Shown in pieces: positions 34,558 through 43,866 of a DNA stretch of 64,000 bases. The DNA comes from Kitasatospora sp. NBC_00315 (lineage in GTDB: Bacteria > Actinomycetota > Actinomycetes > Streptomycetales > Streptomycetaceae): positions 7,812,001 through 7,876,000 of the forward strand of contig NZ_CP108025.1 in assembly GCF_041435095.1 (NCBI RefSeq), written 5' to 3'. Positions within the stretch are counted from its first letter, which is position 1, and every line of letters begins with the position of its first letter. The position numbers and the translations under genes are program-made. Under the pieces are notes generated by a model. The model saw nothing but the letters and a program-made list of their open reading frames with translations, was not told the DNA's origin and ran no database searches.

Positions 34558-35547
34558 GTGAGTAAGTACCTGGTCACCGGTGGTGCCGGTTATGTGGGCA
34601 GTGTGGTGAGTGCCCATCTGCTGGAGGCGGGCCACGAGGTGGTGGTTCTGGACGATCTTTCGACGGGTTTCCGTGCGGGTGTGCCGGCGGGTGCGGTGTT
34701 CGTGCAGGGGCGGATCCAGGATGCGGGGGAGGTGTTGGACGGGTCCTTCGACGGGGTGTTGCATTTCGCGGCGTCGTCGCAGGTGGGTGAGTCGGTGCAG
34801 GATCCGGAGAAGTACTGGCGCAACAACGTGGCGGGTTCGCTGGAGTTGGTCGCGGCGATGCGTGGGGCGGGTGTGCGCAGGTTGGTGTTCTCCTCGACGG
34901 CGGCGGTGTACGGGGAGCCGGAGGTGGTGCCGATCGGTGAGGGTGCGCGGACGTCGCCGACGAACACCTATGGTGCGACGAAGTTGGCGGTGGACCACCT
35001 GATCACGAGTGAGGCGGTGGCGCACGGTCTGGCGGCGGTGAGTCTTCGCTACTTCAACGTGGCGGGTGCGTATGCGTCGGTGTCGGGTGCGGTGTACGGG
35101 GAGCGGCATGATCCGGAGTCGCATCTGATTCCGTTGGTGTTCCAGGCGGCGTTGGGTCAGCGGGAGCACATCGCGGTGTACGGGGACGACTATCCGACGC
35201 CGGACGGTACGTGTGTGCGTGACTACATCCATGTGGCGGATCTGGCGCAGGCCCATCTGCTGGCGTTGGAGGTGGCGCGGGCGGGTGAGCACCTGATCTG
35301 CAATCTGGGCAACGGGAGTGGTTTCTCGGTTCGGGAGGTGATCGACGCGGTGCGGCGGGTGACGGGTCGGGAGATCCCGGTGGTGACGGCGGGGCGTCGG
35401 GCGGGGGATCCGGCGGTTCTGGTCGCGTCGGCGGAGCGGGCCCACCGGGAGCTGGGGTGGACTCCGCGTCGTCCCGATCTGGACGCGATCGTCTCCGACG
35501 CCTGGGAGTTCGCTCTGGCGCGTGCCGCGGCCACCGCCACCGCCTGA
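34558..35547 (+). CDS. galE: UDP-glucose 4-epimerase
   Basis: 329 residues. Rossmann NAD-binding motif VTGGAGYVGS near residue 6, LDDLSTG, and the FSSTAAVYGEP segment with the catalytic Ser/Thr. The catalytic Tyr-Lys pair is in TNTYGATKLAVDHL, and the GalE signature LRYFNVAGA follows. It interconverts UDP-galactose and UDP-glucose in the Leloir pathway or for glycan building. GTG 34558 has GGGAGG seven bases upstream. Codon use is unlike the neighbours: Gly GGT, Ala GCG, Val GTG and Ser AGT/TCG dominate instead of C-ending codons, suggesting a different origin. Confidence 0.92.
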   Translation: MSKYLVTGGAGYVGSVVSAHLLEAGHEVVVLDDLSTGFRAGVPAGAVFVQGRIQDAGEVLDGSFDGVLHFAASSQVGESVQDPEKYWRNNVAGSLELVAAMRGAGVRRLVFSSTAAVYGEPEVVPIGEGARTSPTNTYGATKLAVDHLITSEAVAHGLAAVSLRYFNVAGAYASVSGAVYGERHDPESHLIPLVFQAALGQREHIAVYGDDYPTPDGTCVRDYIHVADLAQAHLLALEVARAGEHLICNLGNGSGFSVREVIDAVRRVTGREIPVVTAGRRAGDPAVLVASAERAHRELGWTPRRPDLDAIVSDAWEFALARAAATATA

Positions 35548-35580
35548 CCCGGGGCACCACCGCCTGACCCGGGGCACCAC
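35541..35580. repeat. 20-bp exact tandem duplication across the galE stop
   Basis: CGCCTGACCCGGGGCACCAC occurs twice head to tail (35541-35560 and 35561-35580). The first copy contains the galE stop codon. Confidence 0.95.
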
Positions 35581-35700
35581 CGCGCGTGATCCGCAAGCTC
35601 CGCACCACCCGTTCCGACCTCGCCGGCAGGGCCGGGCGCGGGGCGGACCCCAACTGACCGCGCCCCTGCGGCTCCTCCGCCGGTCGCGGCTCCGGCGCTC

Positions 35701-36744
35701 CTACCGCTCGGCACCCGTCGTTCCCGCACCCGCGGTCCGGCCCGGCTCCTCGGCACCCGGCGCTTCGTGCGCCTCCTCGGCGCGCAGTGCCGCGCGCAGC
35801 TCCCCCGTCCGGCCCGAGGCGAGGAGCCCCAGGTGCAGGCGGTCCCGCTCCGGGAGCCCGGCGAGCACCTCGGGGGCGACCCCGGCGAGGAATTCGCGGC
35901 CGAGCTCCAGGGCGGCGGACAGATCCCGCTCGCCGTGCCGGTGCAGCGCCGTCATGGCGACGCGCAGGTCGCCCAGGCACATGTCCCGCGCGTAGGCGCT
36001 CGTCAGGACGGGTGCGAGCCGCCGGACGATCTCGCCGGTCTCCACCGTCATCCGCATCCTGGCCTCCAGGTTGGCGGGCTCGTGCAGGCGCTGCGTGATG
36101 GAGGGTTCGCCGCGGTCGCGGACGCGCCAGAAGTAGACGACCTCGTCCAGCACGTCGACCGCCTCGGCCAGGATGTAGGCCGCGACCATCACCGGCGCGT
36201 CCTCGTACTGCGGCAGCGAGAAGGTGAAGGCGTGGCGGTCCCAGAAGGAGCGGCGGAACACCTTGTTCCAGACCATCCGGTCGATGATCAGGGCGTGGTC
36301 GCGCGTGATGTGGGTCCTCGTCCTCGGGACGGAGAACACGTCGGCGTAGCGCGGGTGGCGCACGACCCCGGCGGCGGTCAGTCTGCGGACGTCGCCGGCG
36401 GCGAAGTCGGAGCCCGAGCGCTCCAGACTGTCCACGAGCGAGCGGTAGGCGGTGACCGCGACCACGTCGTCCGCGTCGGCGAAGGCCAGGTACGCGCCAC
36501 CGGCCACCGCGGCGCCGGTGTTGCGGGCCGGGCTCGGACCCTGCCGGGGCCGTACGAGCACCGAGAACCGGGCGTCCCGGTCGGCCCAGGCGTGGGCCAG
36601 CAGGAGACTGCCGTCCGTCGAGCCGTCGTCGACCAGGATGAACTCGGCGTCCTTGAGGTCCTGCCGGGCGAGCGAGGCCAGACAGTCGTCGAAGTACGGC
36701 GCCACGTTGTGGAAGGGCACGACCACACTGAGCACAGGAGGCAT
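35701..36744 (-). CDS. Glycosyltransferase family 2
   Basis: 347 residues. GT-A fold with LSVVVPFHNVAPYFDDCLASL at the start, the nucleotide-binding ILVDDGSTDGSLLLA, PARNTGAAVAGGAYLAFADADD with the metal-binding DxD, and a helical C-terminal extension with a Pro/Ala/Glu tail. Such enzymes add sugars or glycerol/ribitol phosphate units to cell-surface polymers; the C-terminal length resembles teichoic-acid-type GT2 proteins. ATG 36744 has no strong site, only GAAGGA about 15 bases away. It is convergent with galE, so the two are not co-transcribed. Confidence 0.87.
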   Translation of the reverse strand: MPPVLSVVVPFHNVAPYFDDCLASLARQDLKDAEFILVDDGSTDGSLLLAHAWADRDARFSVLVRPRQGPSPARNTGAAVAGGAYLAFADADDVVAVTAYRSLVDSLERSGSDFAAGDVRRLTAAGVVRHPRYADVFSVPRTRTHITRDHALIIDRMVWNKVFRRSFWDRHAFTFSLPQYEDAPVMVAAYILAEAVDVLDEVVYFWRVRDRGEPSITQRLHEPANLEARMRMTVETGEIVRRLAPVLTSAYARDMCLGDLRVAMTALHRHGERDLSAALELGREFLAGVAPEVLAGLPERDRLHLGLLASGRTGELRAALRAEEAHEAPGAEEPGRTAGAGTTGAER

Positions 36745-37286
36745 CGGGGAAGGTTCAGTCCTTCGGTCGGGGTGGAGGAACGCCGGTCTCGGTGGCCCGC
36801 CGGTCCGGGCGGCCGGTCCCGCCGGCGCGGCCGGTCCGGCACAGAGCGGTCACGGCGTCCGACGCCAGGTCAGCTCATCATGCGGGACGGAGGCGAGTCA
36901 ACAGAATCAAACAAACAGCTGTCGATGGTTGTGCGCATGTGTGAATTCCTGGTAGGAATCAACCCTGCTCCCGCTGACGGACGGAGGCCGGACGGGTCGA
37001 TCACCATGGCGGGAGGGCCGCCCCGCGCGGGGCGGCGACGAGCGCGTCCGGTACCGGGCGAACCCCCTCTGTTCGGCCGTCGACTTGGGCGATCCATCGA
37101 TTCCGGCGCTCACCGCGCACGGTGCCCGACGGCAACCGCGCAGCCGGCCGCGCTCCCGACAGGGTCGCCCGCAGCGGATTTCGATGATCGACTTGTGACC
37201 AACCGGGTGTCCGTTTCTGGTCGATTCAGCGGTAGCCTGCGTGAAGGCGCGGGACATCGAGGCCCGCCGGGCCGTGAGGGGGTCTT
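36745..37286. other. Divergent spacer between GT2 and DeoR genes
   Basis: 542 bp. Around 36895-36960 it is unusually AT-rich for the window (AATCAAACAAACAGC and ATGTGTGAATTCC), a likely promoter or regulator zone for one of the flanking genes. TAGCCT at 37230 might be a -10 of the DeoR gene, without a clear -35. No gene was seen. Confidence 0.45.
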
Positions 37287-38096
37287 GTGGCTGATCAAGT
37301 GATGCTGGCCCAGCAGCGCCAGGCGCTGATCCTGGAGTCGGTGCGCCGCCGTGGCGCGGTGCGGGTCGCCGAGCTGGTGGACCAGCTCGGGGTGTCGGAC
37401 ATGACCGTTCGCCGGGATCTGGACGTCCTGGCCCGTCAGGGCGCCGTGCAGAAGGTGCACGGCGGCGCGGTGGCGGTCGGCGGATCCAGCACGGACGAAC
37501 CCGGCTTCGAGGCCAAGTCCTCACTCGAGGAAGCCGCCAAGGCCGCCATCGCGGACGCCGCCGCCGCGCTCGTGGAGCCCGGCAACGTGGTGGCCGTCTC
37601 GGCCGGGACCACGACCTTCGCGGTCGCCGCCAGGCTGCTGAAGGTGCCGCAACTCACCATCGTCACCAACTCGCTCGCCGTGGCGGACCTGGTCTGGGCG
37701 GCCGGCTGCCAGGCGGGGGCGAGCACCCCCGCGCTCCTGCTGACCGGCGGGTCGCCGACCCGCTCGGCCGCACTGGTCGGGACCCTGGCGGAACAGTCGA
37801 TCCGCTCCCTCCACGTGGACCTGCTGATCCTCGGGGCGCACGGAGTGTCGGAGACGGCGGGCCTGACCACCCCCAACCTGGCCGAGGCGCAGACCAATCG
37901 CGCGATGATCGCCTCCGCCCGGCGAACCGTGGTGGTCGCGGACCACACCAAGTGGGGGGTCATCGGCCTGAGCAGCTTCGCGGAGCTCGGCGAGATCGAC
38001 TGCTTCATCACCGACGACACCTTGCCGCCGGAGGCCCGCGGCGTGCTCTCCGAGGCGGTCGGCGAACTCCGCGTGGTCCCCACCACGCGGGGCTGA
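37287..38096 (+). CDS. DeoR/GlpR-family transcriptional regulator
   Basis: 269 residues. N-terminal DeoR HTH: QRQALILESVRRRGAVRVAE, then LVDQLGVSDMTVRRDLDVLARQGAVQKVHGGA. The C-terminal sugar-phosphate isomerase-like sensor has VSAGTTTFAVAARL and ADHTKWGVIGLS, typical of DeoRC binding a phosphorylated sugar. GTG 37287 follows GAGGGGG. The sugar ligand cannot be read from sequence. With galE, GT2 and beta-galactosidase nearby, control of a sugar gene is possible but unproven. Confidence 0.9.
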   Translation: MADQVMLAQQRQALILESVRRRGAVRVAELVDQLGVSDMTVRRDLDVLARQGAVQKVHGGAVAVGGSSTDEPGFEAKSSLEEAAKAAIADAAAALVEPGNVVAVSAGTTTFAVAARLLKVPQLTIVTNSLAVADLVWAAGCQAGASTPALLLTGGSPTRSAALVGTLAEQSIRSLHVDLLILGAHGVSETAGLTTPNLAEAQTNRAMIASARRTVVVADHTKWGVIGLSSFAELGEIDCFITDDTLPPEARGVLSEAVGELRVVPTTRG

Positions 38097-38160
38097 CGCC
38101 TCCGGCGGTCGGCCGGGCCGGGGGCCGGGGGCCGGGGGCCGGGGGCCGGTGCCCGGCGCG

Positions 38161-38262
38161 CTCGCGCGGGTCCTGAGCTCGCGCGGGTCCCGAGCTCGCG
38201 CGGGCCCGGTGCTCGCGCGGGCCCGGTGCTCGCGCGGGCCCGGTGCTCGCGCGGGTCCGGTG
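38161..38262. repeat. 17-bp tandem repeat array, six units
   Basis: Six 17-bp units with an invariant CTCGCGCGGG core followed by TCCTGAG, TCCCGAG, CCCGGTG (three times) or TCCGGTG. It sits between the convergent DeoR and DedA genes, after a run of GGGGGCC repeats (38114-38148). No spacers of CRISPR type. Confidence 0.92.
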
Positions 38263-38336
38263 CCCGTCGGGGCCGGGGCTTTCGGCGGCGGTACGGGTGG
38301 TCGGTGCTCCGGGTGGTGCGGGTGGCCGTCGAACCT

Positions 38337-38972
38337 TCACCCGGCGCGGGAGTTCCGGCGCCGGCCGAACAGCAACGGGAGGACGGAGAGCACCACGACC
38401 ACCCCCACCAGCAGCCAGAGGTAGTGGTCGATCCCCGGGACGGCCGCCCCCAGCCAGTACCCGGCCAGCACCAGACTCTGCGACCAGAGCAGGCCACCGA
38501 CGACCTGCCAGACGGTGAAGGTCCGGGTGGGCACGTCCAGCATGCCCGCCAGCGGGCTGAGAACCGTCCGGACCATGGGGATGAAACGGCCCAGCACGAT
38601 CGTCTTGCGGTAGCCGTAGCGGCGCAGCAACTCCTCCCCTCGGGTCGCCGCCGCTTTCAGGCGGGCGCTGCGGCTGCGGGCCAGCGCCGTGCGACCCCCG
38701 TGCCGCCCCAGCAGGAAGCCGAGCTGGGCCCCGGCCACCGCCCCCACGGCGGCACAGACCATCACCTGCCAGAGCGACAGGTGGGGCCCGGGTCGGCCAC
38801 CGGTGGCGCAGAGCACCCCGGCGGGGAGCAGCAGGGTGTCGCCGGGGAGGAAAAACCCCACGACCAGCAGCCCCGACTCGGCGAAGACGACCACCAGCAC
38901 GGCCAGTGCGCCGAAGGCGCCGAGCAGTGAGGACCCGCTCGTCGGGTCGACGGCGAGCAGCGGCCCGGTCAT
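38337..38972 (-). CDS. DedA-family membrane protein
   Basis: 211 residues, the normal length. The conserved acidic entry motif is FAESGLLVVGFFLPGDTLLLPAG and the second conserved block is LGRFIPMVRTVLSPLAGML with the family Arg. Membrane helices lie at about 18-40, 68-90, 145-170 and 180-200. DedA proteins move polyprenyl phosphates or phospholipids across the membrane and help maintain proton motive force. ATG 38972 has no clear ribosome site. Confidence 0.9.
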   Translation of the reverse strand: MTGPLLAVDPTSGSSLLGAFGALAVLVVVFAESGLLVVGFFLPGDTLLLPAGVLCATGGRPGPHLSLWQVMVCAAVGAVAGAQLGFLLGRHGGRTALARSRSARLKAAATRGEELLRRYGYRKTIVLGRFIPMVRTVLSPLAGMLDVPTRTFTVWQVVGGLLWSQSLVLAGYWLGAAVPGIDHYLWLLVGVVVVLSVLPLLFGRRRNSRAG

Positions 38973-39359
38973 CGGGGCCCGGCCGAAGCCGTCGGAGGCT
39001 CCGGGTGTCGTCCTGCCCGAGAAGTGGCCACGTCTTGAACCGTACTCGTGCGGCGGCTCCCGGACCCGCTCGTGGCCCGGACATCGTCCGTCCTGGGCCT
39101 TCCGCGCTCCGCCGTCGGATGCCCGGGGGTGCGTGCGGGTGCGTGCGGGTGCGTGCGGGGAGCCGGGGCACTGGGCGGAGCACGACGCACGGTGGGCGGA
39201 GCACGACGCTCCGCACCACCCGGCCGGCGCCGTCGATCACCCCGGCGGTGCCGACGGCGGCGGCCGGCCCGGCGGACGTGAGGGACGGGGCGCCTGCGCG
39301 CCGCGGGCGGTCCGTCCGGGCGGGTTGCGCCGGTCCTGCGGCCTCGGGAGAGTGGTGGG
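38973..39359. other. Divergent spacer with short repeats
   Basis: 387 bp between the DedA and deaminase genes. It contains a 10-bp tandem repeat GCGTGCGGGT (three copies, 39131-39160) and a duplicated GGGCGGAGCACGACGC (39173-39188 and 39194-39209, period 21). No gene and no clear promoter were seen. Confidence 0.6.
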
Positions 39360-39806
39360 ATGACGCAGAGTGAGAGCGAGATGCTGGCCGTGGCGTTGGC
39401 CGAAGCGCGCCTCGGCCTGGCGGAGGGCGGTATCCCGATCGGTGCCGCACTCTTCGGTCCGGCCGGCGAGTTGCTCGGCCGGGGCCGCAACCGCCGCGTG
39501 CAGGACGGCGATCCGTCGACGCACGCCGAGACGGCGGCCTTCCGGGCGGCGGGCCGACTGCGCGGCTACGGGCGCACCACCATGGTGACGACGCTCTCGC
39601 CCTGTTGGTACTGCAGCGGCCTGGTGCGGCAGTTCGGCATCGGCCGGGTCGTGGTGGGGGAGGCGCGGACCTTCCACGGCGGGCACGACTGGCTCGCCGC
39701 GAACGGCGTGGCCGTCTCCGTCCTGGACGACGCCGAGTGCGCCGCGCTCATGCGTGACTTCATCGCCGCCCGGCCCGAACTCTGGTACGAGGACATCGGC
39801 GAGTAG
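39360..39806 (+). CDS. Cytosine/nucleoside deaminase-family zinc enzyme
   Basis: 148 residues with the complete deaminase zinc site: THAETAAF (His ligand and catalytic Glu) and LSPCWYCSGLVRQF (PCxxC ligands). EGGIPIGAALFG at the N-terminus and the FHGGHDWL and PELWYEDIGE C-terminus are like the yeast-type cytosine deaminase group, so cytosine or a related base is the likely substrate. ATG 39360; GGGAG lies nine bases upstream. A single-gene unit. Confidence 0.88.
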   Translation: MTQSESEMLAVALAEARLGLAEGGIPIGAALFGPAGELLGRGRNRRVQDGDPSTHAETAAFRAAGRLRGYGRTTMVTTLSPCWYCSGLVRQFGIGRVVVGEARTFHGGHDWLAANGVAVSVLDDAECAALMRDFIAARPELWYEDIGE

Positions 39807-39885
39807 CCGCCCCCGGCCGAGCCGCGCCCTGCGCGGGCCGGTGCCGCAAGGCCGGGTGGCGGAGGGTTCGTTCCCGCGGAGCCGG

Positions 39886-40281
39886 TCAGGCCCAGAAGGC
39901 GTCGGCGGCGTCCAGATCCTCCAGGCACTCGTCCAGATCGGTGATCTTGTCCCCCACGATCCGGAACATGATGCCGCCCATCGCCTCCAGCGTCCGGCCC
40001 TCCCGCGCGGCGGTGGCACGGTGCACCGACATCACATGGCCCCGGCCGTCGGCGAACAGGTGTTGCAGCTCCACGCGGAACGAACCGGCCGAGCGGGCCC
40101 CGAGCTGCTGGTAGTAGCCGAGGACGGCTTCGATCCCCTTGTGGTCACCGGCCAGCGGGTGGCCGCCCGGAACATGGTGCGTGGCGTCCTTCGCGATGAG
40201 CGTGGAGAGCATCTCCATGTCCGCCCGGGAGAAGGCGTCGTATCCCCTGCGGACAAGCGCGGCATGCGGATGCTCGGCCAT
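39886..40281 (-). CDS. SnoaL-like / NTF2-fold protein
   Basis: 131 residues, one NTF2-like domain: ALVRRGYDAFSRADMEMLSTLIAKDATHHVPG, then GIEAVLGYYQQL, and the strand pair VMSVHRATAAREGRTLEAMGGIMFRIVGDKITDLDE. Members are small cyclases, isomerases or binding proteins; no active-site residue can be singled out. ATG 40281 has AAGGGA about nine bases upstream. A lone gene. Confidence 0.8.
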   Translation of the reverse strand: MAEHPHAALVRRGYDAFSRADMEMLSTLIAKDATHHVPGGHPLAGDHKGIEAVLGYYQQLGARSAGSFRVELQHLFADGRGHVMSVHRATAAREGRTLEAMGGIMFRIVGDKITDLDECLEDLDAADAFWA

Positions 40282-40495
40282 GAGGAATCATCCCTTTCGC
40301 AGTGGTTCGTCCAGGTCTCCAGCTTGTCACCGCCGCCGCCGCGGGACCAGGGGCGAGCGCCGCAGGCTCCGCGCCGACGCCGATCGCACCGCTTCGCGCC
40401 GCCGCTGCGCAGCACCGCGCCCGCGCTCCCCCGGGAGGGCGTCGGGGCGCCGTCGGGGCGGGGGAGCGCGGGCGCGGTGGCGGCCGGTACGGCGG

Positions 40496-41998
40496 TCAGG
40501 CCTCCGGCGGGGAGGCCGGGAGCGGCGGCGACGCCGACTGCGTGAGCGAGGTCGCCGAGGGGGAGGACAGCTCCGATTCGGAGGCCGCCGACGACGTGGG
40601 GCCACCGGATCCGGTGGCCGAGTTCGCCGCGGACGGTGAGGTGGTCGACGGTGCCGACGACTGGGCCGGCGGGGACGACGTGGGCTTCGAGGGCTCCGAC
40701 GGAGCACCGGACGCGGTCGTCGGCCCGGCCGAGCCGGTGGACCCGGGCGAACCCGAGGCCGTCGGCGCCCCGGTCGACGAGGAGGAGGCCGACGCACCGG
40801 GCGAGCCGGAGCCGGACGGAGATCCCGACGAGGATGCGGAGGAGGAGGCCGACGCGGACGCGGACGCGGATCCCGAGGAGGAGGACGAACCCGCCGAGGG
40901 TGACGACACGACACCCGGCGTGAACGGGTTGGCGGGCGCCGGTACCGGCTTGTCGGCGGTGGTCGGATGCCCGGTCTCCCGCGCGAAGTACGTGCCGGTG
41001 CCGAGGTTCACCAGCACGAGCGCGGTGACGGGCGCGGGTGCGGGCGTCACCACGACCAGCGCCGACGGCTGGAAGGACGTCCAGGCTGTCCCGGTGTAGG
41101 TCACCGCGGTGGTGGCCAGCACCGGCGGCTGGAGCGGGTTGCCGCAGGCGCAGCGCACCCGGGGCACACCCTGGGAGTCCACCAGGACGGCGGTGCCTGC
41201 CTGAAGGACGGCCTGGTAGCCGACGGCCGTGCCGTTCTTGTAGCTGTTGTTGGTCACCCGGGTGTCCGCGCGCAGCACCACCGGGGTCAGGGACCGCTGG
41301 TACGAGGGGATGTTCGACTGGGCGATCCCCTGGACCGAGGCCCAGGCCCGGCCCTTGTCGCCGGTCGAGGTCGCTCCCACCAGCCGGTCGACGTCACAGC
41401 TGGGCCGTTGCATCGTCCCCGCGTAGAGGCCGGCCGTCGAACCGTGCACGCTGCGCACGGTCGCTCCGCCGGAGGAGGTGGTCGCCGTGCGGGTCGCGGT
41501 GGCCGCCGTCGTGGTCGTCTGTGCGGCGGTGGGCGGGTGTGAGCCCGCTGGCGCCGAGGCGGGGGAGGAGGCCGCAGGCTCCGTGGTGGCGACCGACTCG
41601 GTGAACGGCGCGTCGCCCGAGTCCGAGGGGCTCTGCAGCGCGACCTCCTTGGCCACCGGGGCGGTGTCGGAGCCGCTCTGGTGGGTCACGATCAGCAGAC
41701 CGGCGACCAACGCCAGGACGGCGGTCGCGGCGATCGGTGCGACCCGCCGCCAGTTACGCCACCAGGGGGTGGGCGGCCCTCCGGCCGGGCCGCCCGACGG
41801 AGGGCCGGGCGGTGTCGGGGGCGGGCCCGAACCCGGGCCGGACCCGGCACCGGCCCCCGAACCGAATCCTGGTCCCGACCCGGGGCCGGAGCCGGGTCCT
41901 GAGCCGGCGCCGCTGCCCGGGGAGGAGCCCGGAGAGGAGCCCGAGAGAGGGCCCGAGGGTGGTCCGGACGGGGGGCCGGCGGGCGGTGGGGTACTCAT
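40496..41998 (-). CDS. DUF6777-type single-pass membrane protein with Ser/Pro-rich tails
   Basis: 500 residues. A Pro/Gly/Ser-rich cytoplasmic N-terminus (1-85) is followed by one membrane helix VAPIAATAVLALVAGLLIV. A conserved outer domain covers about 190-350 (YAGTMQRPSCDVDRLVGATS, SVQGI, VLRADTRVTNNSYKNGTAVG, VRCACGNPL). The last 130 residues are Ser/Thr/Pro/Ala low complexity, as in wall-spanning linkers. ATG 41998 has GGAG five bases upstream. Function unknown. It is divergent from the streptophobe gene, and an FHA/kinase operon follows, a neighbourhood often seen together. Confidence 0.78.
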   Translation of the reverse strand: MSTPPPAGPPSGPPSGPLSGSSPGSSPGSGAGSGPGSGPGSGPGFGSGAGAGSGPGSGPPPTPPGPPSGGPAGGPPTPWWRNWRRVAPIAATAVLALVAGLLIVTHQSGSDTAPVAKEVALQSPSDSGDAPFTESVATTEPAASSPASAPAGSHPPTAAQTTTTAATATRTATTSSGGATVRSVHGSTAGLYAGTMQRPSCDVDRLVGATSTGDKGRAWASVQGIAQSNIPSYQRSLTPVVLRADTRVTNNSYKNGTAVGYQAVLQAGTAVLVDSQGVPRVRCACGNPLQPPVLATTAVTYTGTAWTSFQPSALVVVTPAPAPVTALVLVNLGTGTYFARETGHPTTADKPVPAPANPFTPGVVSSPSAGSSSSSGSASASASASSSASSSGSPSGSGSPGASASSSSTGAPTASGSPGSTGSAGPTTASGAPSEPSKPTSSPPAQSSAPSTTSPSAANSATGSGGPTSSAASESELSSPSATSLTQSASPPLPASPPEA

Positions 41999-42276
41999 CG
42001 GGTCTCCATTCCGGCGGCAGTCGGTGAGCGCGCTGCCGGCAGGCGAGTACGGTGCACTCCTTTCTGCACCCGATCATCACCGCTCGCAACAGCGGAACGA
42101 CCCACCGTCACTCCTCTGGTCGACTGCGGCCGGTCGGCGGCACCCGGGCGCGGTGGCGGGTGACCTGGGTGAGGGTGGGGGCAGGCGTCCGGCCGGGCCC
42201 GTGAGGCCGTCCGCGAGGCCGTCCGAGGAGCACCACCCGATCTGCCGCCCGAGCACGCCGCACACCAGGAGCCCGA

Positions 42277-43866
42277 ATGCCCGACCAGCCCACGGGTGAC
42301 GCGGTGCCGCCGGCCGGACCGCCATCCGGCCGCCCGCCCGGCTCGCCCGGTCCCGCCGATCCGCCCGGTCCGCCCGGTCCCGCCGACCCACCGGGCTCGG
42401 CCCACCCACCGGGCCCGTCCGGTCCGTCCGGTCCGTCCGGTCCGTCCGGCCCGTCCGGCCCGTCCGGCCGGGCCGGAGCGGGCGCCCGGCCGGGCGCCCC
42501 CGGCCTCCTGCGCGGCTGGCTGGACGCCTTCGCGGCGGTGGCCGCCGCGCTCGTCGTGATGGCGGCCCTGGCGGCCCTCGGCCTCTGGCAGGCCCAGGCC
42601 GGATCGTTGCCGGCGGGCTCGTTCCCCTCGGTGCTCGCCGCGCTCCTGGTGCTCGCGGTCGGCGGTTCGGTGCATCTCGACGGCGGGGCCGGCGCCTTCG
42701 CGCAGGTGGACGCGGGCATCACGGTGATGCCGCTCTCGGTCGGCCTGGCCGGCGCCCTCGTCCTGGTCGAGGTGTTCCTGCGCCAGCTGCGCTTCCGGGC
42801 GGTGGCGACCGGAGGTGAGCTGCTCGGCCGGATCGCCCGGGTGGCGGTGCTGTGGCTGGCGGCGCTCGCCCTGATCGCCGCGGGCGCCCGGCACAGTTTC
42901 GCCGTTCCGCTCGGCAGCGACCTGCTGGGCACCATCGGCGGGGCCCTCGGGCTCCACCCCGAGGTGGGGTTCCACGCCGACTTCGCCACCACGCTGGGCC
43001 TGGGGCTGGTGTGGCTGCTGGTGGTGCTGGCGGCGGCCTTCGCCGTCTCCCGGCGAGCACCGCTGCCACCCGCGCTGCTGCCGTTCCAGCAGGCCGTCCG
43101 GCCGGTGGCGTTCGCGATGCTGCTGATTCTGCTCGCCTACGTGGTCATCGGCGTACCGGTCGGCCTGGTCACGGCGGTGACCGGCTCGAACGCGGGACAG
43201 ACCCTGGCCGTCGTCCTGCTCGCGCTGCCCAACCTGGCCTGGCTCGCGTTCGGTCTGGGGCTCGGCGCCCGGTGGCACGGGCACCTCACCGGTGCGATCG
43301 GCCTGCCGATGCCCCCGGCGCTCGCCTCGGTGCTGAGGACCCCCGACGGCGCGGAGACCACCGTCAGCCTGGGAACGCTCTCCGCCCAGAACGGGCTGGT
43401 CCGGCTGCTGCCGGTGGTGGCCGGCGTCCTGCTCCTGCTCGCCGGCTTTCTGGCGGCCCGGCGCTCCCCGGCGGGCGTCCGGGTCTGGCGGCACGCCGTC
43501 CGGATGGCCCTCGCGCTGGCGGTCACCATGCTGCTGGTGGGGCTGCTCTCGCGGGTTTCCGCGAACTACGGCCTGTCGGTGCTCGGCGTCGAGCCGGGGC
43601 AGGGCGCCCTCGGCGACCTGCTCGGCAGCGTCCTCGGCGGTACCGGCGCGAGCCCGGCCGGTCTGGGCGGCGGATCCCTGGAGCTGCGCCCGGATCTCCC
43701 ACTGGCGGTGATGCTGGGGGCGGGCTGGGGCTTCGTCGCGGGCGGGCTCGGTGCGCTGCTGGCGGCGCGCGTCCGGCGGCGCGGCGAGACGGCAGGCGGG
43801 GCGGCGGGCGGGGCACCGGGCGGGGCACCGGCTAGGCCGGGCGCTACCGGTCGGCCCCCGGGGTGA
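42277..43866 (+). CDS. Streptophobe-family polytopic membrane protein
   Basis: 529 residues. The N-terminus is a GPSGPSGPP-type Pro/Gly/Ser repeat tail (1-70). About ten hydrophobic segments follow, including WLDAFAAVAAALVVMAALAAL, LVWLLVVLAAAFAV, FAMLLILLAYVVIGVPVGLV and a loop LGARWHGHLTGAIGLPMPPAL. The pattern fits the actinobacterial streptophobe family of unknown function. ATG 42277 has AGGAG five bases upstream. The gene converges on the Ser/Thr kinase operon; the two stop regions overlap by about 20 bp. Confidence 0.8.
   Translation: MPDQPTGDAVPPAGPPSGRPPGSPGPADPPGPPGPADPPGSAHPPGPSGPSGPSGPSGPSGPSGRAGAGARPGAPGLLRGWLDAFAAVAAALVVMAALAALGLWQAQAGSLPAGSFPSVLAALLVLAVGGSVHLDGGAGAFAQVDAGITVMPLSVGLAGALVLVEVFLRQLRFRAVATGGELLGRIARVAVLWLAALALIAAGARHSFAVPLGSDLLGTIGGALGLHPEVGFHADFATTLGLGLVWLLVVLAAAFAVSRRAPLPPALLPFQQAVRPVAFAMLLILLAYVVIGVPVGLVTAVTGSNAGQTLAVVLLALPNLAWLAFGLGLGARWHGHLTGAIGLPMPPALASVLRTPDGAETTVSLGTLSAQNGLVRLLPVVAGVLLLLAGFLAARRSPAGVRVWRHAVRMALALAVTMLLVGLLSRVSANYGLSVLGVEPGQGALGDLLGSVLGGTGASPAGLGGGSLELRPDLPLAVMLGAGWGFVAGGLGALLAARVRRRGETAGGAAGGAPGGAPARPGATGRPPG

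Noticed and set aside
35584..35661. Short plus-strand peptide frame after galE
   Set aside because: Only 23-25 codons, no ribosome site, Arg-rich; not distinguishable from chance.
38161..38262. Possible CRISPR array
   Set aside because: The 17-bp units are directly adjacent with no unique spacers and there are no cas genes, so it is a simple tandem array.
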